Part shown: in pieces, positions 39,501 through 48,796 of the stretch
How the letters are laid out: each line of letters starts with the position of its first letter
How positions within the stretch are numbered: the first letter of the stretch is position 1
NCBI GenBank assembly: GCA_902619855.1
Contig: CACNGE010000002.1
Coordinates: forward strand, 25,575-89,574
Reading direction: 5' to 3'
Origin: an uncultured Bacteroidota bacterium
Lineage (GTDB): Bacteria > Bacteroidota > Bacteroidia > Flavobacteriales > Flavobacteriaceae
DNA: 64,000 bases
Notes under the pieces: model-generated
What the model saw: the letters and a program-made list of their open reading frames with translations, nothing else
What the model was told of the DNA's origin: nothing
Database searches by the model: none
Translations under genes and position numbers: made by a program

Positions 39501-40875
39501 AGCAACTGTTGGTCGCTATTATTTTAACATTGTGCTTTTTCGCCATTTCAACTAAGGTCTTATTGACTCGTGTCTCATCCACCTGATTGTGACGCATAAG
39601 CTCGATATACAAATCGGATCCAAAATGCTCTTTCCACCAAAGTAAAGATTCTTCTGCCTGTTGTGCACCAACGTTGAGTACTTTGTAGGGCACCTCCCCA
39701 TAAAGATTCCCTGTCAAAACCATCAAATCATCTTTGTAATTGAGAATTATATCACGATCGACACGAGGCACGTAATAAAACCCTTTGGTGTGGGCAATGG
39801 ATGTCAGTTTTGCAAGGTTATGATAGCCTTTTTTGTTTTTTGCAATCAATACAATTTGATGCCCATCATCCCTATGTGAGCGATCAAGATAATTTTTACA
39901 AACATTGAGTGTAATGCCAATGATTGGTTTGATTGGCTTTCCATCACCCTTTTCAATCGATTTGTTATGTTGATTGACTGCTTTGACAAAATGAAAAGCC
40001 CCCATCAGGTTGCCAATGTCTGTGATTGCAACTGCTGGCATATTCATCGCTACTGCTTCCTCAACAAGTTTTTGGACAGAGATAGTGGACTGAAGCACCG
40101 AAAACTGTGTGTGGGTGTGTAAGTGGCAAAACGGAAGTGATTCAACATTCGATTCGTCTGACTTGATTTCTGATTCCGGTGGTGACTGTAGTGCTGCAGT
40201 TTCTTTATGAAGGTTTCGGTGTTTCAGCCCAACCAATGGAACAACTTCAGTATAGGTCTTCTGAATATCTTGCTTGGACTGTTGCAACTCATTGAGGGTA
40301 AATTTATTTTGCCGAAGCAATTCGAGAAAAGCTCTTGCTGTGGCTTCTACATCTGCAGTAGCATTATGTGCCTCATCAAAAGTGTCATTGAACAAAAAAG
40401 CATATAACTCATTGAGGGTTGGCAACTTAAATTTCCCTCCTCTACCACCTGGGAGCTGACACATTGCAGCAGTGTCTTCAGTACATGTATCTACAATCGA
40501 TTTTGTAGTGAGAATATTCTCTTTACCTAAACGCAACAACTCGGCACCCATGATGTTGAGGTCAAATTTTAGATTGTGCCCAACCAAAAAATCAGCCTTA
40601 TCAACAACTTCAATAAACGATTCAACCACCTGTTGAATAGCAACCCCATCTCTTGAGGCGAGATCTGTAGAAATCCCATGGACCTTTTCAGACTCAAAAG
40701 GGATATCAAAACCATCAGGATTAACAATAAAGTCATCATGGGAGATCATACGCCCATCCCATGCATGCAATTGCCAAGCAATTTGAACACAACGTGGCCA
40801 ATTGTCACTGTCTGAAAGAGGGGCATCCCAGTTGGCAGGTAATCCCGTTGTCTCAGTATCAAAAATCAAATACAT
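36565..40875 (-). CDS. dnaE: DNA polymerase III subunit alpha with N-terminal DnaQ-like exonuclease domain
   Basis: N-terminal [12 protein letters not shown] exonuclease motif; PHP region; [41 protein letters not shown] and [30 protein letters not shown] polymerase motifs. Confidence 0.96.
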   Translation of the reverse strand: [1436 protein letters not shown]

Positions 40876-40952
40876 CTAAATCCCTTAAAGCTGGATAAAA
40901 ATAAATAACTCAGTCTCCAAAACACTATATAAAAAGTAGAAGTTATTAACGC

Positions 40953-40982
40953 TTGTGAATTTCCAAAAAAAATGTACATTTG
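40953..40982 (+). promoter_or_regulatory. Bacteroidota-type promoter upstream of rpsP (TTG, 19-bp spacer, TACATTTG)
   Basis: TTG at 40953-40955 and TACATTTG at 40975-40982 match the TTG-N19-TAnnTTTG consensus. Confidence 0.65.
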
Positions 40983-41028
40983 CCCCTCATTAATAACAGA
41001 GGTTTAGGACCTCACAAATTAATTTGAT

Positions 41029-41829
41029 ATGCCAGTACGTATTCGTTTACAAAGACACGGAAAAAAAGGAAACCCCATTTATTGGATCGTCGCAGCGGAC
41101 TCTCGCGCAAAAAGAGACGGTCGATATCTCGAAAAACTAGGAATATACAATCCAAACACGCTACCAGCCTCTGTTGAGCTCAATTTAGATCGTGCCGTGG
41201 ATTGGCTCCAAAAAGGTGCGCAACCATCTCACACTGCTCGCAATTTGCTATCTGAACAAGGTGCAATGCTCAAAAACCACCTGATCAATGGTCTAAATAA
41301 AGGTGCCCTGACGGAAGACGATGTGAATGCCAAGTTTGAAGCGTGGGTCAAAGAAAAAGAAGGTAAAAACGAAATGCTGAAGAAAAAAATTGAAGCTGAA
41401 GCTGAAGAGGCACGTACTGCTGTAATTGCTGCAGAGAAAGAAGTCAATATCAAGCGTAAAGAAGAAGCTGCTGCGCAAGTAAAAGCGCAAGAAGAAGAAC
41501 CTGCTGCTGCTGAAAACGAGGATGCCCAAACTGATGCTGCTACTGCGCCAGAAGCACAAGAAGCCGAAGCTTCAGCACCAGAAACAGAAACGCCTGCTGA
41601 GGAAGCAACCCCTGCAGCAGAGGAGCAAAAAGAAGAAGCGCCAGCCGAAGAAAATGAAACTCCTGAACCAGCTGCTGAGGAAACTCCTGCTGAGGAAGTA
41701 AACCCTGCAGCAGAGGAACAAAAAGAAGAAGCGTCAGTCGAAGAAAATGAAACTGCTGAACCAGTTGCTGAAGCTCCAGCTGAGGAAGCTGCTGGAGAGG
41801 AAGCTGCAGAAAACAGAAAATCTGAATAG
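41029..41829 (+). CDS. rpsP: 30S ribosomal protein S16 with long Glu/Ala/Pro-rich C-terminal extension
   Basis: MPVRIRLQRHGKKGNPIYWIVAADSRAKRDGRYLEKLGIYNP core followed by about 150 aa low-complexity tail. Confidence 0.96.
   Translation: MPVRIRLQRHGKKGNPIYWIVAADSRAKRDGRYLEKLGIYNPNTLPASVELNLDRAVDWLQKGAQPSHTARNLLSEQGAMLKNHLINGLNKGALTEDDVNAKFEAWVKEKEGKNEMLKKKIEAEAEEARTAVIAAEKEVNIKRKEEAAAQVKAQEEEPAAAENEDAQTDAATAPEAQEAEASAPETETPAEEATPAAEEQKEEAPAEENETPEPAAEETPAEEVNPAAEEQKEEASVEENETAEPVAEAPAEEAAGEEAAENRKSE
41599..41784 (+). repeat. 93-bp imperfect tandem duplication inside the rpsP extension
   Basis: EEATPAAEEQKEEAPAEENETPEPAAEETPA followed by EEVNPAAEEQKEEASVEENETAEPVAEAPA; CCTGCAGCAG anchors at 41611 and 41704, 93 bp apart. 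Confidence 0.8.
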
Positions 41830-41847
41830 CAAATACAGTATAAATTC

Positions 41848-42372
41848 ATGCGTAAAGAAGACTGCTTCTTTTTAGGAACAGTTGTCGCCAAATACAGTTT
41901 TAAGGGCGAAGTGTTGATCAAACTCGACACAGATGAACCTCAAAAATATTTATCATTAGCATCTTTTCTTATAGAGCAAAAGACAGGTTTGGTACCCTAC
42001 TTCACAACAGCCGTAAAGCTACATAAAACGCAGCTCCTACGCGTATCGATTGAAGAAGTAAATTCTGAACAACAGGCCAATGAACTGATTGGAAAATCGG
42101 TGTACTTGCCACTCGATCAATTGCCTGCCCTGAATGATGACCAGTTTTATTACCATGAAATCATAGGTTTCGAAATCGTTGATACCACTCTAGGTTCGGT
42201 TGGAACAATTTTAAATGTCAATGATGCCAATTCACAAGTGTTGTTAGAGGTCGATCACTTGAACAAAAAAGTACTAATCCCTTTGGTCGATAAACTGATT
42301 CATAAAATCGACAAAGAAAAAAAACAGCTCCACTTATCTATTCCAGATGGTCTTCTTAACTTAGACTTCTAA
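41848..42372 (+). CDS. rimM: Ribosome maturation factor RimM
   Basis: FLGTVVAKYSFKGEVLIKLDTD, FYYHEIIGFEIVD and VLIPLVDKLIHKID motifs; downstream of rpsP. Confidence 0.93.
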   Translation: MRKEDCFFLGTVVAKYSFKGEVLIKLDTDEPQKYLSLASFLIEQKTGLVPYFTTAVKLHKTQLLRVSIEEVNSEQQANELIGKSVYLPLDQLPALNDDQFYYHEIIGFEIVDTTLGSVGTILNVNDANSQVLLEVDHLNKKVLIPLVDKLIHKIDKEKKQLHLSIPDGLLNLDF

Positions 42373-42375
42373 AGG

Positions 42376-44346
42376 ATGATGAGAAAGCTGTTTTTTGTGT
42401 TAGTTTTTGTTGCCACTAGTCATGCGCAAGATACCCTGAACCTGAAAGAGGTTGTGATCAAATCTCCTTTAATCTTATCTGAAGAAAGTTCTCTTTCAAT
42501 ATCGATAAACTCCTGGTCAGCCAACGGGCACTTTCGCTCCATCGAACAAGAGCTCAACACAGTGCCGGGTGTATGGCTCACAAACACGAGTAATGCAGCG
42601 CAAGATTATCGGATTGCCATACGAAGCTTTGGCTCCCGTGCTTCCTTTGGCGTGAGAGGAATTCGAATTTTTTTGGATGATATTCCCCAAACAACTCCCG
42701 ATGGTCAGAGTCAAATCGATCACTTACCATTGCATCTTATTGGGCAAAGTGAGGTCATTCGTGGTCTTGCAGGGTCTAGACACGGAAATGCTGCTGGTGG
42801 CGTACTTTCATTTTTTACGACTGATTCCAACTCCTATAAAGCAAGCATCCGCTTGCAGCGCGGCAGCTTTGGTTTGTTGAATTCAGACGCTACAATCAAT
42901 CAAAATCTATCCGATCATTCTTCCGTCACTGGGTCTTTAAATTATCAAAAAATGGATGGATTTCGCAACTATGCTGGCTTTGAAAACAAAAGTGCCTATG
43001 TCAAATTCAACCTACAAAAAAACAAAGCAGCACATACCATATCTATACTTCATTTTGACAGCCCTTATGCTTTTGACCCTGGTGGCCTTACCATTGATGA
43101 AGTCAGTGAGAGCAGGTCACAAGCACGAAAAAAAAATGAAACATATGCAGCAGGGGAAAGCGTTCGTCAATCTCAAATGACATGGAAATACAAAACCCCA
43201 TTTCGAGGTGGAGAACTAGAATCAATCCTTCACTACAGCCCAAGGATTTTTGTTGGAAAACTACCATTTGAAAGCGGTGGCTTGGTCAACTTGAATCGAG
43301 ACTTTTATGGTGGTACCATCCTTTATCATTCCTCATCAGACAGTCGATATGGCCAAGGGATTATAGGTCTTGATTTTCAAAATCAGAGAGATCATCGGAA
43401 ACGATATGCCAACCTTTCAGGAACAAAAGGCAATCAGACAATGAATCAGGTTGAGCGTTTTAATGCAGCAAGCGCATTTGGGATTTGGTCCATTGCAGTT
43501 GGGAAATCTATGTTTGATTTTGGTCTTCGATATGGCAATAATTTGGTTGCTTTTGACAATCGTTTTCAAAGTAGCGAAGAAACATATCATCGTCAATTTA
43601 GCCGTTGGTCTCCTCATTTAGGTTTTTTATGGAAGCTGAATCAATCATCAACATGGTTTTTATCGTTAGGGTCTGGGTTTGAGGTGCCTGCGCTCAGTGA
43701 ACTATCAGCCAACCCTTATGGCAATGGATTTAATCCAGATTTAAAACCGATGGTTTTTAATGGTTTGGATTTTGGGTTTAGATATAAGAAAGCCTCTTTC
43801 CGTTGGGAAGCAGTTGCCTTTTACACAACAGCAAGCAACGAATTGACTCGCTATGAGTTGGAAGACTATCCTGGTCAAAACTTTTACAAAAATCTTGGCG
43901 AATCAACTCGCTATGGAATTGAGGTGGATGCCTCGCTCTACGCTGATAAAAATCATTTGCTTCAAGGTGGTTTGTCTATCGCTTCCTATCGATTTGATGA
44001 TGGGGGAACAGAAAAAACCCTTCCTGGCGTACCCTCAAGCACTGCAAACTTGGGGTGGACCTACAATAACAATGGTTGGAAAGTACTGATTGATGGGCGT
44101 TTTGTGGGAGAGTGTTTTGCAAATAATTCCAATACTGTTAGTATTGACCCTTATGGCCTTGCTCAATTGGAAATACACAAACAGTTTTATTTGGGAAGTG
44201 CTTTTATCGAGCTTGGCTGCTCTGTCTTCAACCTCACGGACACGTACTATTTTGACAATATTCGAATCAATGCATTTGGGGGTCGGTTTTACGAACCAGC
44301 TGCTGGAAGACATATTCTTTTTTCACTCAAAACAGTGTTTAAGTAA
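42376..44346 (+). CDS. TonB-dependent outer membrane receptor
   Basis: Signal peptide, plug-like region (SASFGVRGIRIFLDDIPQTTPDGQSQIDHLPLHLIGQSEVIRG), barrel and terminal aromatic strand. Confidence 0.9.
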   Translation: MMRKLFFVLVFVATSHAQDTLNLKEVVIKSPLILSEESSLSISINSWSANGHFRSIEQELNTVPGVWLTNTSNAAQDYRIAIRSFGSRASFGVRGIRIFLDDIPQTTPDGQSQIDHLPLHLIGQSEVIRGLAGSRHGNAAGGVLSFFTTDSNSYKASIRLQRGSFGLLNSDATINQNLSDHSSVTGSLNYQKMDGFRNYAGFENKSAYVKFNLQKNKAAHTISILHFDSPYAFDPGGLTIDEVSESRSQARKKNETYAAGESVRQSQMTWKYKTPFRGGELESILHYSPRIFVGKLPFESGGLVNLNRDFYGGTILYHSSSDSRYGQGIIGLDFQNQRDHRKRYANLSGTKGNQTMNQVERFNAASAFGIWSIAVGKSMFDFGLRYGNNLVAFDNRFQSSEETYHRQFSRWSPHLGFLWKLNQSSTWFLSLGSGFEVPALSELSANPYGNGFNPDLKPMVFNGLDFGFRYKKASFRWEAVAFYTTASNELTRYELEDYPGQNFYKNLGESTRYGIEVDASLYADKNHLLQGGLSIASYRFDDGGTEKTLPGVPSSTANLGWTYNNNGWKVLIDGRFVGECFANNSNTVSIDPYGLAQLEIHKQFYLGSAFIELGCSVFNLTDTYYFDNIRINAFGGRFYEPAAGRHILFSLKTVFK

Positions 44347-44351
44347 CCCCA

Positions 44352-45188
44352 TTATTCTTTGTTCTTTTTGTACACGTGTGGGTTTTCTCTCACTCCTTTT
44401 TTAAACATTTTTCGCAATCCCATTCGCAGTGTTGAATCTATTTTTAAGATTTCATTTTTAATTCTTTGATGTGGCCAACCCCTAAAAGTAGTGACATGAA
44501 ATCGATCCGTTTCACGAAGTGGGTTTGGTGAGAAGTAATAGTTGGAAACACAGTTTCTTGATTGATCTACCTGCACAGGACGAACAGCATGCCATGACCC
44601 TTGATGAGTCGCCATTACAACAAGGCGGTTGAATTTTGAAGGAATTACAATTGGCTCTCCTTTCAAGCCATCAGGCCAAAGCTCCAAATCGCCCCCATAG
44701 TGGTCTTTCCAATTTGGGTTGACGTAATAAAGCAAGTTTAAAACACGCCAACGATTGCGATCTTTATCATGGGAGTTGTCAAGATGTGGGTTTAAAAACT
44801 GTCCTTTTTTCATTGTTGAAATCCCACCTGCGTAGAGATGTGTATCTGGCTCTAGGTTATCAATCCCACAGATGGACTGAATAAGTGAAACAACCTCGGA
44901 ATCCTGAAAGGAATAGATCGCTTGCTCTAACAAAGGATTATGCCGATCCATTTGTGCAGCGATATGCTTGTTCTCTCGTAAACTTTTGTTGAGGTTCATC
45001 TGCTCTGGTCGCGGAAAAGCACAATGAATCTCTTTAGCGATATCGGCGGGTAGTAATTCATCTACAAAAAAATAGCCAATTCCATTTTTTGTCGCATCAT
45101 ACTGTTGTTTGGATTGTTGCTGTTGTTGCTTAAGCTGAGATAAGACAAGCGTTGCAAGAGTTTTTTTTGTGTGAATTGCGTTAGCCAT
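44352..45188 (-). CDS. 2OG-Fe(II) oxygenase family protein
   Basis: NPHLDNSHDKDRNRWRVLNLLYYVNPNW (HxD), GGDLELWPDG, GSWHAVRPV distal His; start chosen at internal ATG (MANAIHTKK). Confidence 0.8.
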   Translation of the reverse strand: MANAIHTKKTLATLVLSQLKQQQQQSKQQYDATKNGIGYFFVDELLPADIAKEIHCAFPRPEQMNLNKSLRENKHIAAQMDRHNPLLEQAIYSFQDSEVVSLIQSICGIDNLEPDTHLYAGGISTMKKGQFLNPHLDNSHDKDRNRWRVLNLLYYVNPNWKDHYGGDLELWPDGLKGEPIVIPSKFNRLVVMATHQGSWHAVRPVQVDQSRNCVSNYYFSPNPLRETDRFHVTTFRGWPHQRIKNEILKIDSTLRMGLRKMFKKGVRENPHVYKKNKE

Positions 45189-45294
45189 GATTAGGTTTTT
45201 ATTTACAGATAGAAAGTCAATTTGTAAATTTGATAAAATTATAGAATAAAGCAAACAATATAAAACCCTCAAAAAATTAATTAGGATTTTCAAG

Positions 45295-45376
45295 TACCTT
45301 GGGTGGGAATCGAACCCACACTTCCGAAGAAACTGGATTTTGAATCCAGCGCGTCTACCAGTTCCGCCACCAAGGC
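45295..45376 (-). tRNA. tRNA-Leu (anticodon CAA)
   Basis: Reverse strand GCCTTGGTGGCGGAACTGGTAGACGCGCTGGATTCAAAATCCAGTTTCTTCGGAAGTGTGGGTTCGATTCCCACCCAAGGTA. Confidence 0.94.
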
Positions 45377-45462
45377 AATTTTCGATGGCAAATGTAGGAA
45401 TTAATTTAACCCTTTAAAAGCAAAAATTATTTTAGAATTTATACTGACATCTAAAAAAATCA

Positions 45463-45470
45463 TACATTTG
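45463..45470 (+). promoter_or_regulatory. Putative -7 element TACATTTG upstream of prs
   Basis: TAnnTTTG match 30 bp upstream of the prs ATG. Confidence 0.5.
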
Positions 45471-45499
45471 CACCCCTGTAAATTAACAGAAACTCCAAA

Positions 45500-46441
45500 A
45501 TGGCTAAAGTAAAAATAGAGGCGAAAATATTTGGGTGTACGCAAAGCATGGATCTTGCCAAGCTGATTGCTTACCATTATGGGACCGAATTGGGGAATGT
45601 TATTTTTTCACGCTATAGCGATGGCGAGTTTCAAACTTCCTTTGAAGAATCAATTCGTGGCAGTCGTATTTTTATCGTTGGCTCCACTCATCCAAGCGCT
45701 GAAAACCTAATGGAAATGTTGCTGATGATCGATGCTGCCAAGCGCGCTTCAGCCAGGCACATTACAGCTGTCATGCCATATTTTGGCTGGGCCAGGCAAG
45801 ACCGAAAAGACAAGCCAAGAGTTCCAATCGGTGCCAAGCTCATTGCCAAACTATTAGAGTCTGCAGGAGCAACTCGTATCATTACGATGGACCTGCACGC
45901 CGACCAAATTCAAGGCTTTTTCGAAAAGCCAGTCGATCATTTGTTTGCTTCGACTTTGTTTTTACCTCATATCAAATCCCTAAACATTGATAACCTTACT
46001 ATTGCTTCTCCCGACATGGGTGGTGCAAAGCGTGCCTATGCTTATGCGAAATTTTTGGAAAGTGATGTTGTGATTTGTTACAAACAAAGAAAAAAGGCAA
46101 ACATTATATCTCACATGGAACTTATAGGTGATGTGAGTGGCAAAAACGTCGTGCTTGTCGATGATATGGTAGATACTGCAGGTACATTGACCAAGGCTGC
46201 CGATATGATGATGGAGCGTGGTGCGCTGAGTGTTTGTGCTGTGTGCACACACCCCCTACTTTCTGGTAAAGCCTATGAAAGAATTGAAAAATCTGCCCTA
46301 ACCAGACTGATAACAACGGATACAATTCCTATTAAAAAAGAATCTAAAAAAGTGAAAGTAATCAGCTGTGCTGAGCTTTTCGCACAAGTGATGTACAATG
46401 TTCATCACAACAAATCGATTGCGAAAAAATTTATAATGTAA
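45500..46441 (+). CDS. prs: Ribose-phosphate pyrophosphokinase
   Basis: RYSDGEFQTSFEESIRGSRIFIVGSTHPSAENLMEMLLMIDAAKRASA and VVLVDDMVDTAGTLTKAAD motifs. Confidence 0.97.
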   Translation: MAKVKIEAKIFGCTQSMDLAKLIAYHYGTELGNVIFSRYSDGEFQTSFEESIRGSRIFIVGSTHPSAENLMEMLLMIDAAKRASARHITAVMPYFGWARQDRKDKPRVPIGAKLIAKLLESAGATRIITMDLHADQIQGFFEKPVDHLFASTLFLPHIKSLNIDNLTIASPDMGGAKRAYAYAKFLESDVVICYKQRKKANIISHMELIGDVSGKNVVLVDDMVDTAGTLTKAADMMMERGALSVCAVCTHPLLSGKAYERIEKSALTRLITTDTIPIKKESKKVKVISCAELFAQVMYNVHHNKSIAKKFIM

Positions 46442-46460
46442 TCTATTTTAAATATAAACT

Positions 46461-47126
46461 ATGAAGTCAATTACGATCAAAGGATCTAAAAGAGAAAGCG
46501 TGGGCAAGGCATCGACCAAGGCTCTACGTAATGCTGAGAAGGTTCCTTGCGTGCTCTACGGAGGAGGCAATGCCATACATTTTTCAGCTGATGAATTGTC
46601 ATTTTCCAAACTCGTTTACACGGGCAAAGCACACACTGTTGTGATTGAACTGGAAGATGAAACTTATAATGCAATTTTGCAAGATGTGCAATTTCACCCA
46701 CTGTCGGATAAAATTTTACACATCGACTTTTTTCAACTTTTCGAAGGTAAGGAAATCTCAATGGATATCCCTGTAGAATTTGTTGGGCAAGCGCCTGGTG
46801 TTAAATTTAGTGGTGGGGTACTCAGTAAAAACAAGCGTAAGCTTCGAGTGCGAGCTTTACCAACCAACCTGCCAGATAGCATAATCGCAGATATTTCGAA
46901 TTTGGAAATTGGAAATAAACTATATGTAACTGATGTCTCTGACGAAAAATTCACTTTTTTACATCCTGACAACACTGTTGTTTGTCAAGTGCGTAACTCA
47001 CGTGTTTCGCTTATCACTGAAGTGGAAGAAGTGGAAGGTGAAGAAGTAGAAGAAGGTGCTGAAGGAGAAACTGCTCCAGCAGCAGAAGGCGAACCTGCAC
47101 CCGAAGAGGGAAAAGCAGACGCTTAA
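46461..47126 (+). CDS. rplY: 50S ribosomal protein L25/CTC with acidic C-terminal tail
   Basis: [42 protein letters not shown] motifs; Glu-rich tail. Confidence 0.95.
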   Translation: MKSITIKGSKRESVGKASTKALRNAEKVPCVLYGGGNAIHFSADELSFSKLVYTGKAHTVVIELEDETYNAILQDVQFHPLSDKILHIDFFQLFEGKEISMDIPVEFVGQAPGVKFSGGVLSKNKRKLRVRALPTNLPDSIIADISNLEIGNKLYVTDVSDEKFTFLHPDNTVVCQVRNSRVSLITEVEEVEGEEVEEGAEGETAPAAEGEPAPEEGKADA

Positions 47127-47144
47127 TCCATTCATTCTGAATCA

Positions 47145-47184
47145 AAAGCATCCCTGCAAAACGTTGCTTGGGATGCTTTTTTTA
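47145..47184 (+). terminator. Intrinsic terminator after rplY
   Basis: AAAGCATCCC - loop - GGGATGCTTT followed by T-run. Confidence 0.85.
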
Positions 47185-47240
47185 TTTTTACAAAAAAAAA
47201 GATGCCCTTTTGGTCATTCAAGCGTAGTCAACAACATTCG

Positions 47241-47825
47241 ATGAATTCATTCCTTATCGTTGGTTTAGGCAATATCGGAATCGATTATAAAAACACTCGT
47301 CACAATATAGGATTTACTGTCTTGGACGCATTGGCTACACAAATCGATGTTTCTTTTTCAACCTTTCGAAATGGCGACCTAGCTGAAACGAGTCAGAAGG
47401 GAAAAAAAATCGTTTTACTCAAACCTAGTACATTGATGAACCGAAGTGGGCAGTCTGTGCGTTACTGGGCGAAGCAGAAAAAAATGAATCCCCAAAACAT
47501 TCTTGTCATCACTGATGATGTTCACTTAGATTTTGGATATCTACGACTCCGAAAACAAGGGTCTGATGGTGGGCATAATGGACTTAGTGATATTCAAGAA
47601 AAATTGGGAACCAACAAATACCCCAGACTTCGCATTGGTGTAGGATCCAACTATAGCAAAGGAGGACAAGCAGATTATGTGCTTTCTACTTGGAACGCAT
47701 ATGAGCAGAGGAATCTTCCACTGATTGTTGATCAGGCGGCCAAAGCAGTAATTCATTTTACATCCCAAGGCCTTGAACAAACTATGAACCTTTACAATGG
47801 TCAAGTAAAAGTGAACGAGGGATGA
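47241..47825 (+). CDS. pth: Peptidyl-tRNA hydrolase
   Basis: FLIVGLGNIGIDYKNTRHNIGF and GSDGGHNGLSDI motifs; ORF extends to 47202 but ATG 47241 fits the family start. Confidence 0.95.
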   Translation: MNSFLIVGLGNIGIDYKNTRHNIGFTVLDALATQIDVSFSTFRNGDLAETSQKGKKIVLLKPSTLMNRSGQSVRYWAKQKKMNPQNILVITDDVHLDFGYLRLRKQGSDGGHNGLSDIQEKLGTNKYPRLRIGVGSNYSKGGQADYVLSTWNAYEQRNLPLIVDQAAKAVIHFTSQGLEQTMNLYNGQVKVNEG

Positions 47826-48748
47826 AAACCATTCATGGCATAGAAAACTTCCCTGCAATTGAAGGGTCAATCGTTACCATTGGTACTTTTGATGGCGTGC
47901 ACTTGGGTCATCAGCAAATACTCGAACAATTGATCAATACAAGTCAGCAGTCAAAACTAAAAAGTGTTTTGCTGACTTTTTTTCCTCACCCTAGAATGGT
48001 GCTACAACCAGATATTTCTATGCGTCTTATCCAAACCATTGAAGAGCGCGAAAAAGCGCTCAGAAAAACAGGGTTGGACTATTTGTTGATTCACCCATTT
48101 TCTGAAAAATTTTCGAGACTCAGCGCCGATGATTATGTGAAACAAATCCTAGTGAAGAAACTCAATGTTCGAAAAGTAGTTGTCGGGTATGATCATCGCT
48201 TTGGTCGTAACAGAACTGCCAGTTTAGAAGACATGTATAACTATGGAGATATCTATGATTTTGAGGTGATCGAAATTGATGCGAAAAAAATAAAATCAAC
48301 AGCTGTAAGTTCGACCAAAATTCGAAAAGCGATAGACCAAGGGGATATTGAACTCGCCAATAGCTATCTTGGCGACCCTTTTACACTCGAGGGGGTTGTT
48401 GTTCATGGTGATAAAAGAGGGCGTCAATTGTCCTATCCTACTGCAAATATCGAACTTCAAAACAAACATAAAATCATACCCAAACAAGGGGTTTATTTGA
48501 TTCAATCAGACATTGACAATCAAGTTGTTTATGGAATGATGAATATTGGCACAAAACCAACTTTTGATACAACAAACCCTAGTATAGAGGTGCACTTTTT
48601 TGATTGGAATGACGATTTATATGATCAAACCCTGCAAGTGAAGTTGTTGAAGTGGGTTCGAGAAGAGCAAAAATTTGACTCAGTCGAGGAGCTACAGGCA
48701 CAAATTCATGTAGATGAGAGATATTGTCGATCATATATTCCGAACTAG
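47822..48748 (+). CDS. ribF: Bifunctional riboflavin kinase/FAD synthetase
   Basis: VTIGTFDGVHLGHQQIL, VVGYDHRFGRNR, GDKRGRQLSYPTANI motifs. Confidence 0.95.
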   Translation: MKTIHGIENFPAIEGSIVTIGTFDGVHLGHQQILEQLINTSQQSKLKSVLLTFFPHPRMVLQPDISMRLIQTIEEREKALRKTGLDYLLIHPFSEKFSRLSADDYVKQILVKKLNVRKVVVGYDHRFGRNRTASLEDMYNYGDIYDFEVIEIDAKKIKSTAVSSTKIRKAIDQGDIELANSYLGDPFTLEGVVVHGDKRGRQLSYPTANIELQNKHKIIPKQGVYLIQSDIDNQVVYGMMNIGTKPTFDTTNPSIEVHFFDWNDDLYDQTLQVKLLKWVREEQKFDSVEELQAQIHVDERYCRSYIPN

Positions 48749-48796
48749 CGTGTAAGGTTTGAATAAAGTTTTACTTTTGCATAAAATTAAACTGCA

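Noticed and set aside
41229-41930. 233-aa minus-strand ORF opposite rpsP
   Set aside because: Ser/Ala-rich low-complexity translation is the mirror of the Glu/Ala-rich S16 extension; no independent coding signal
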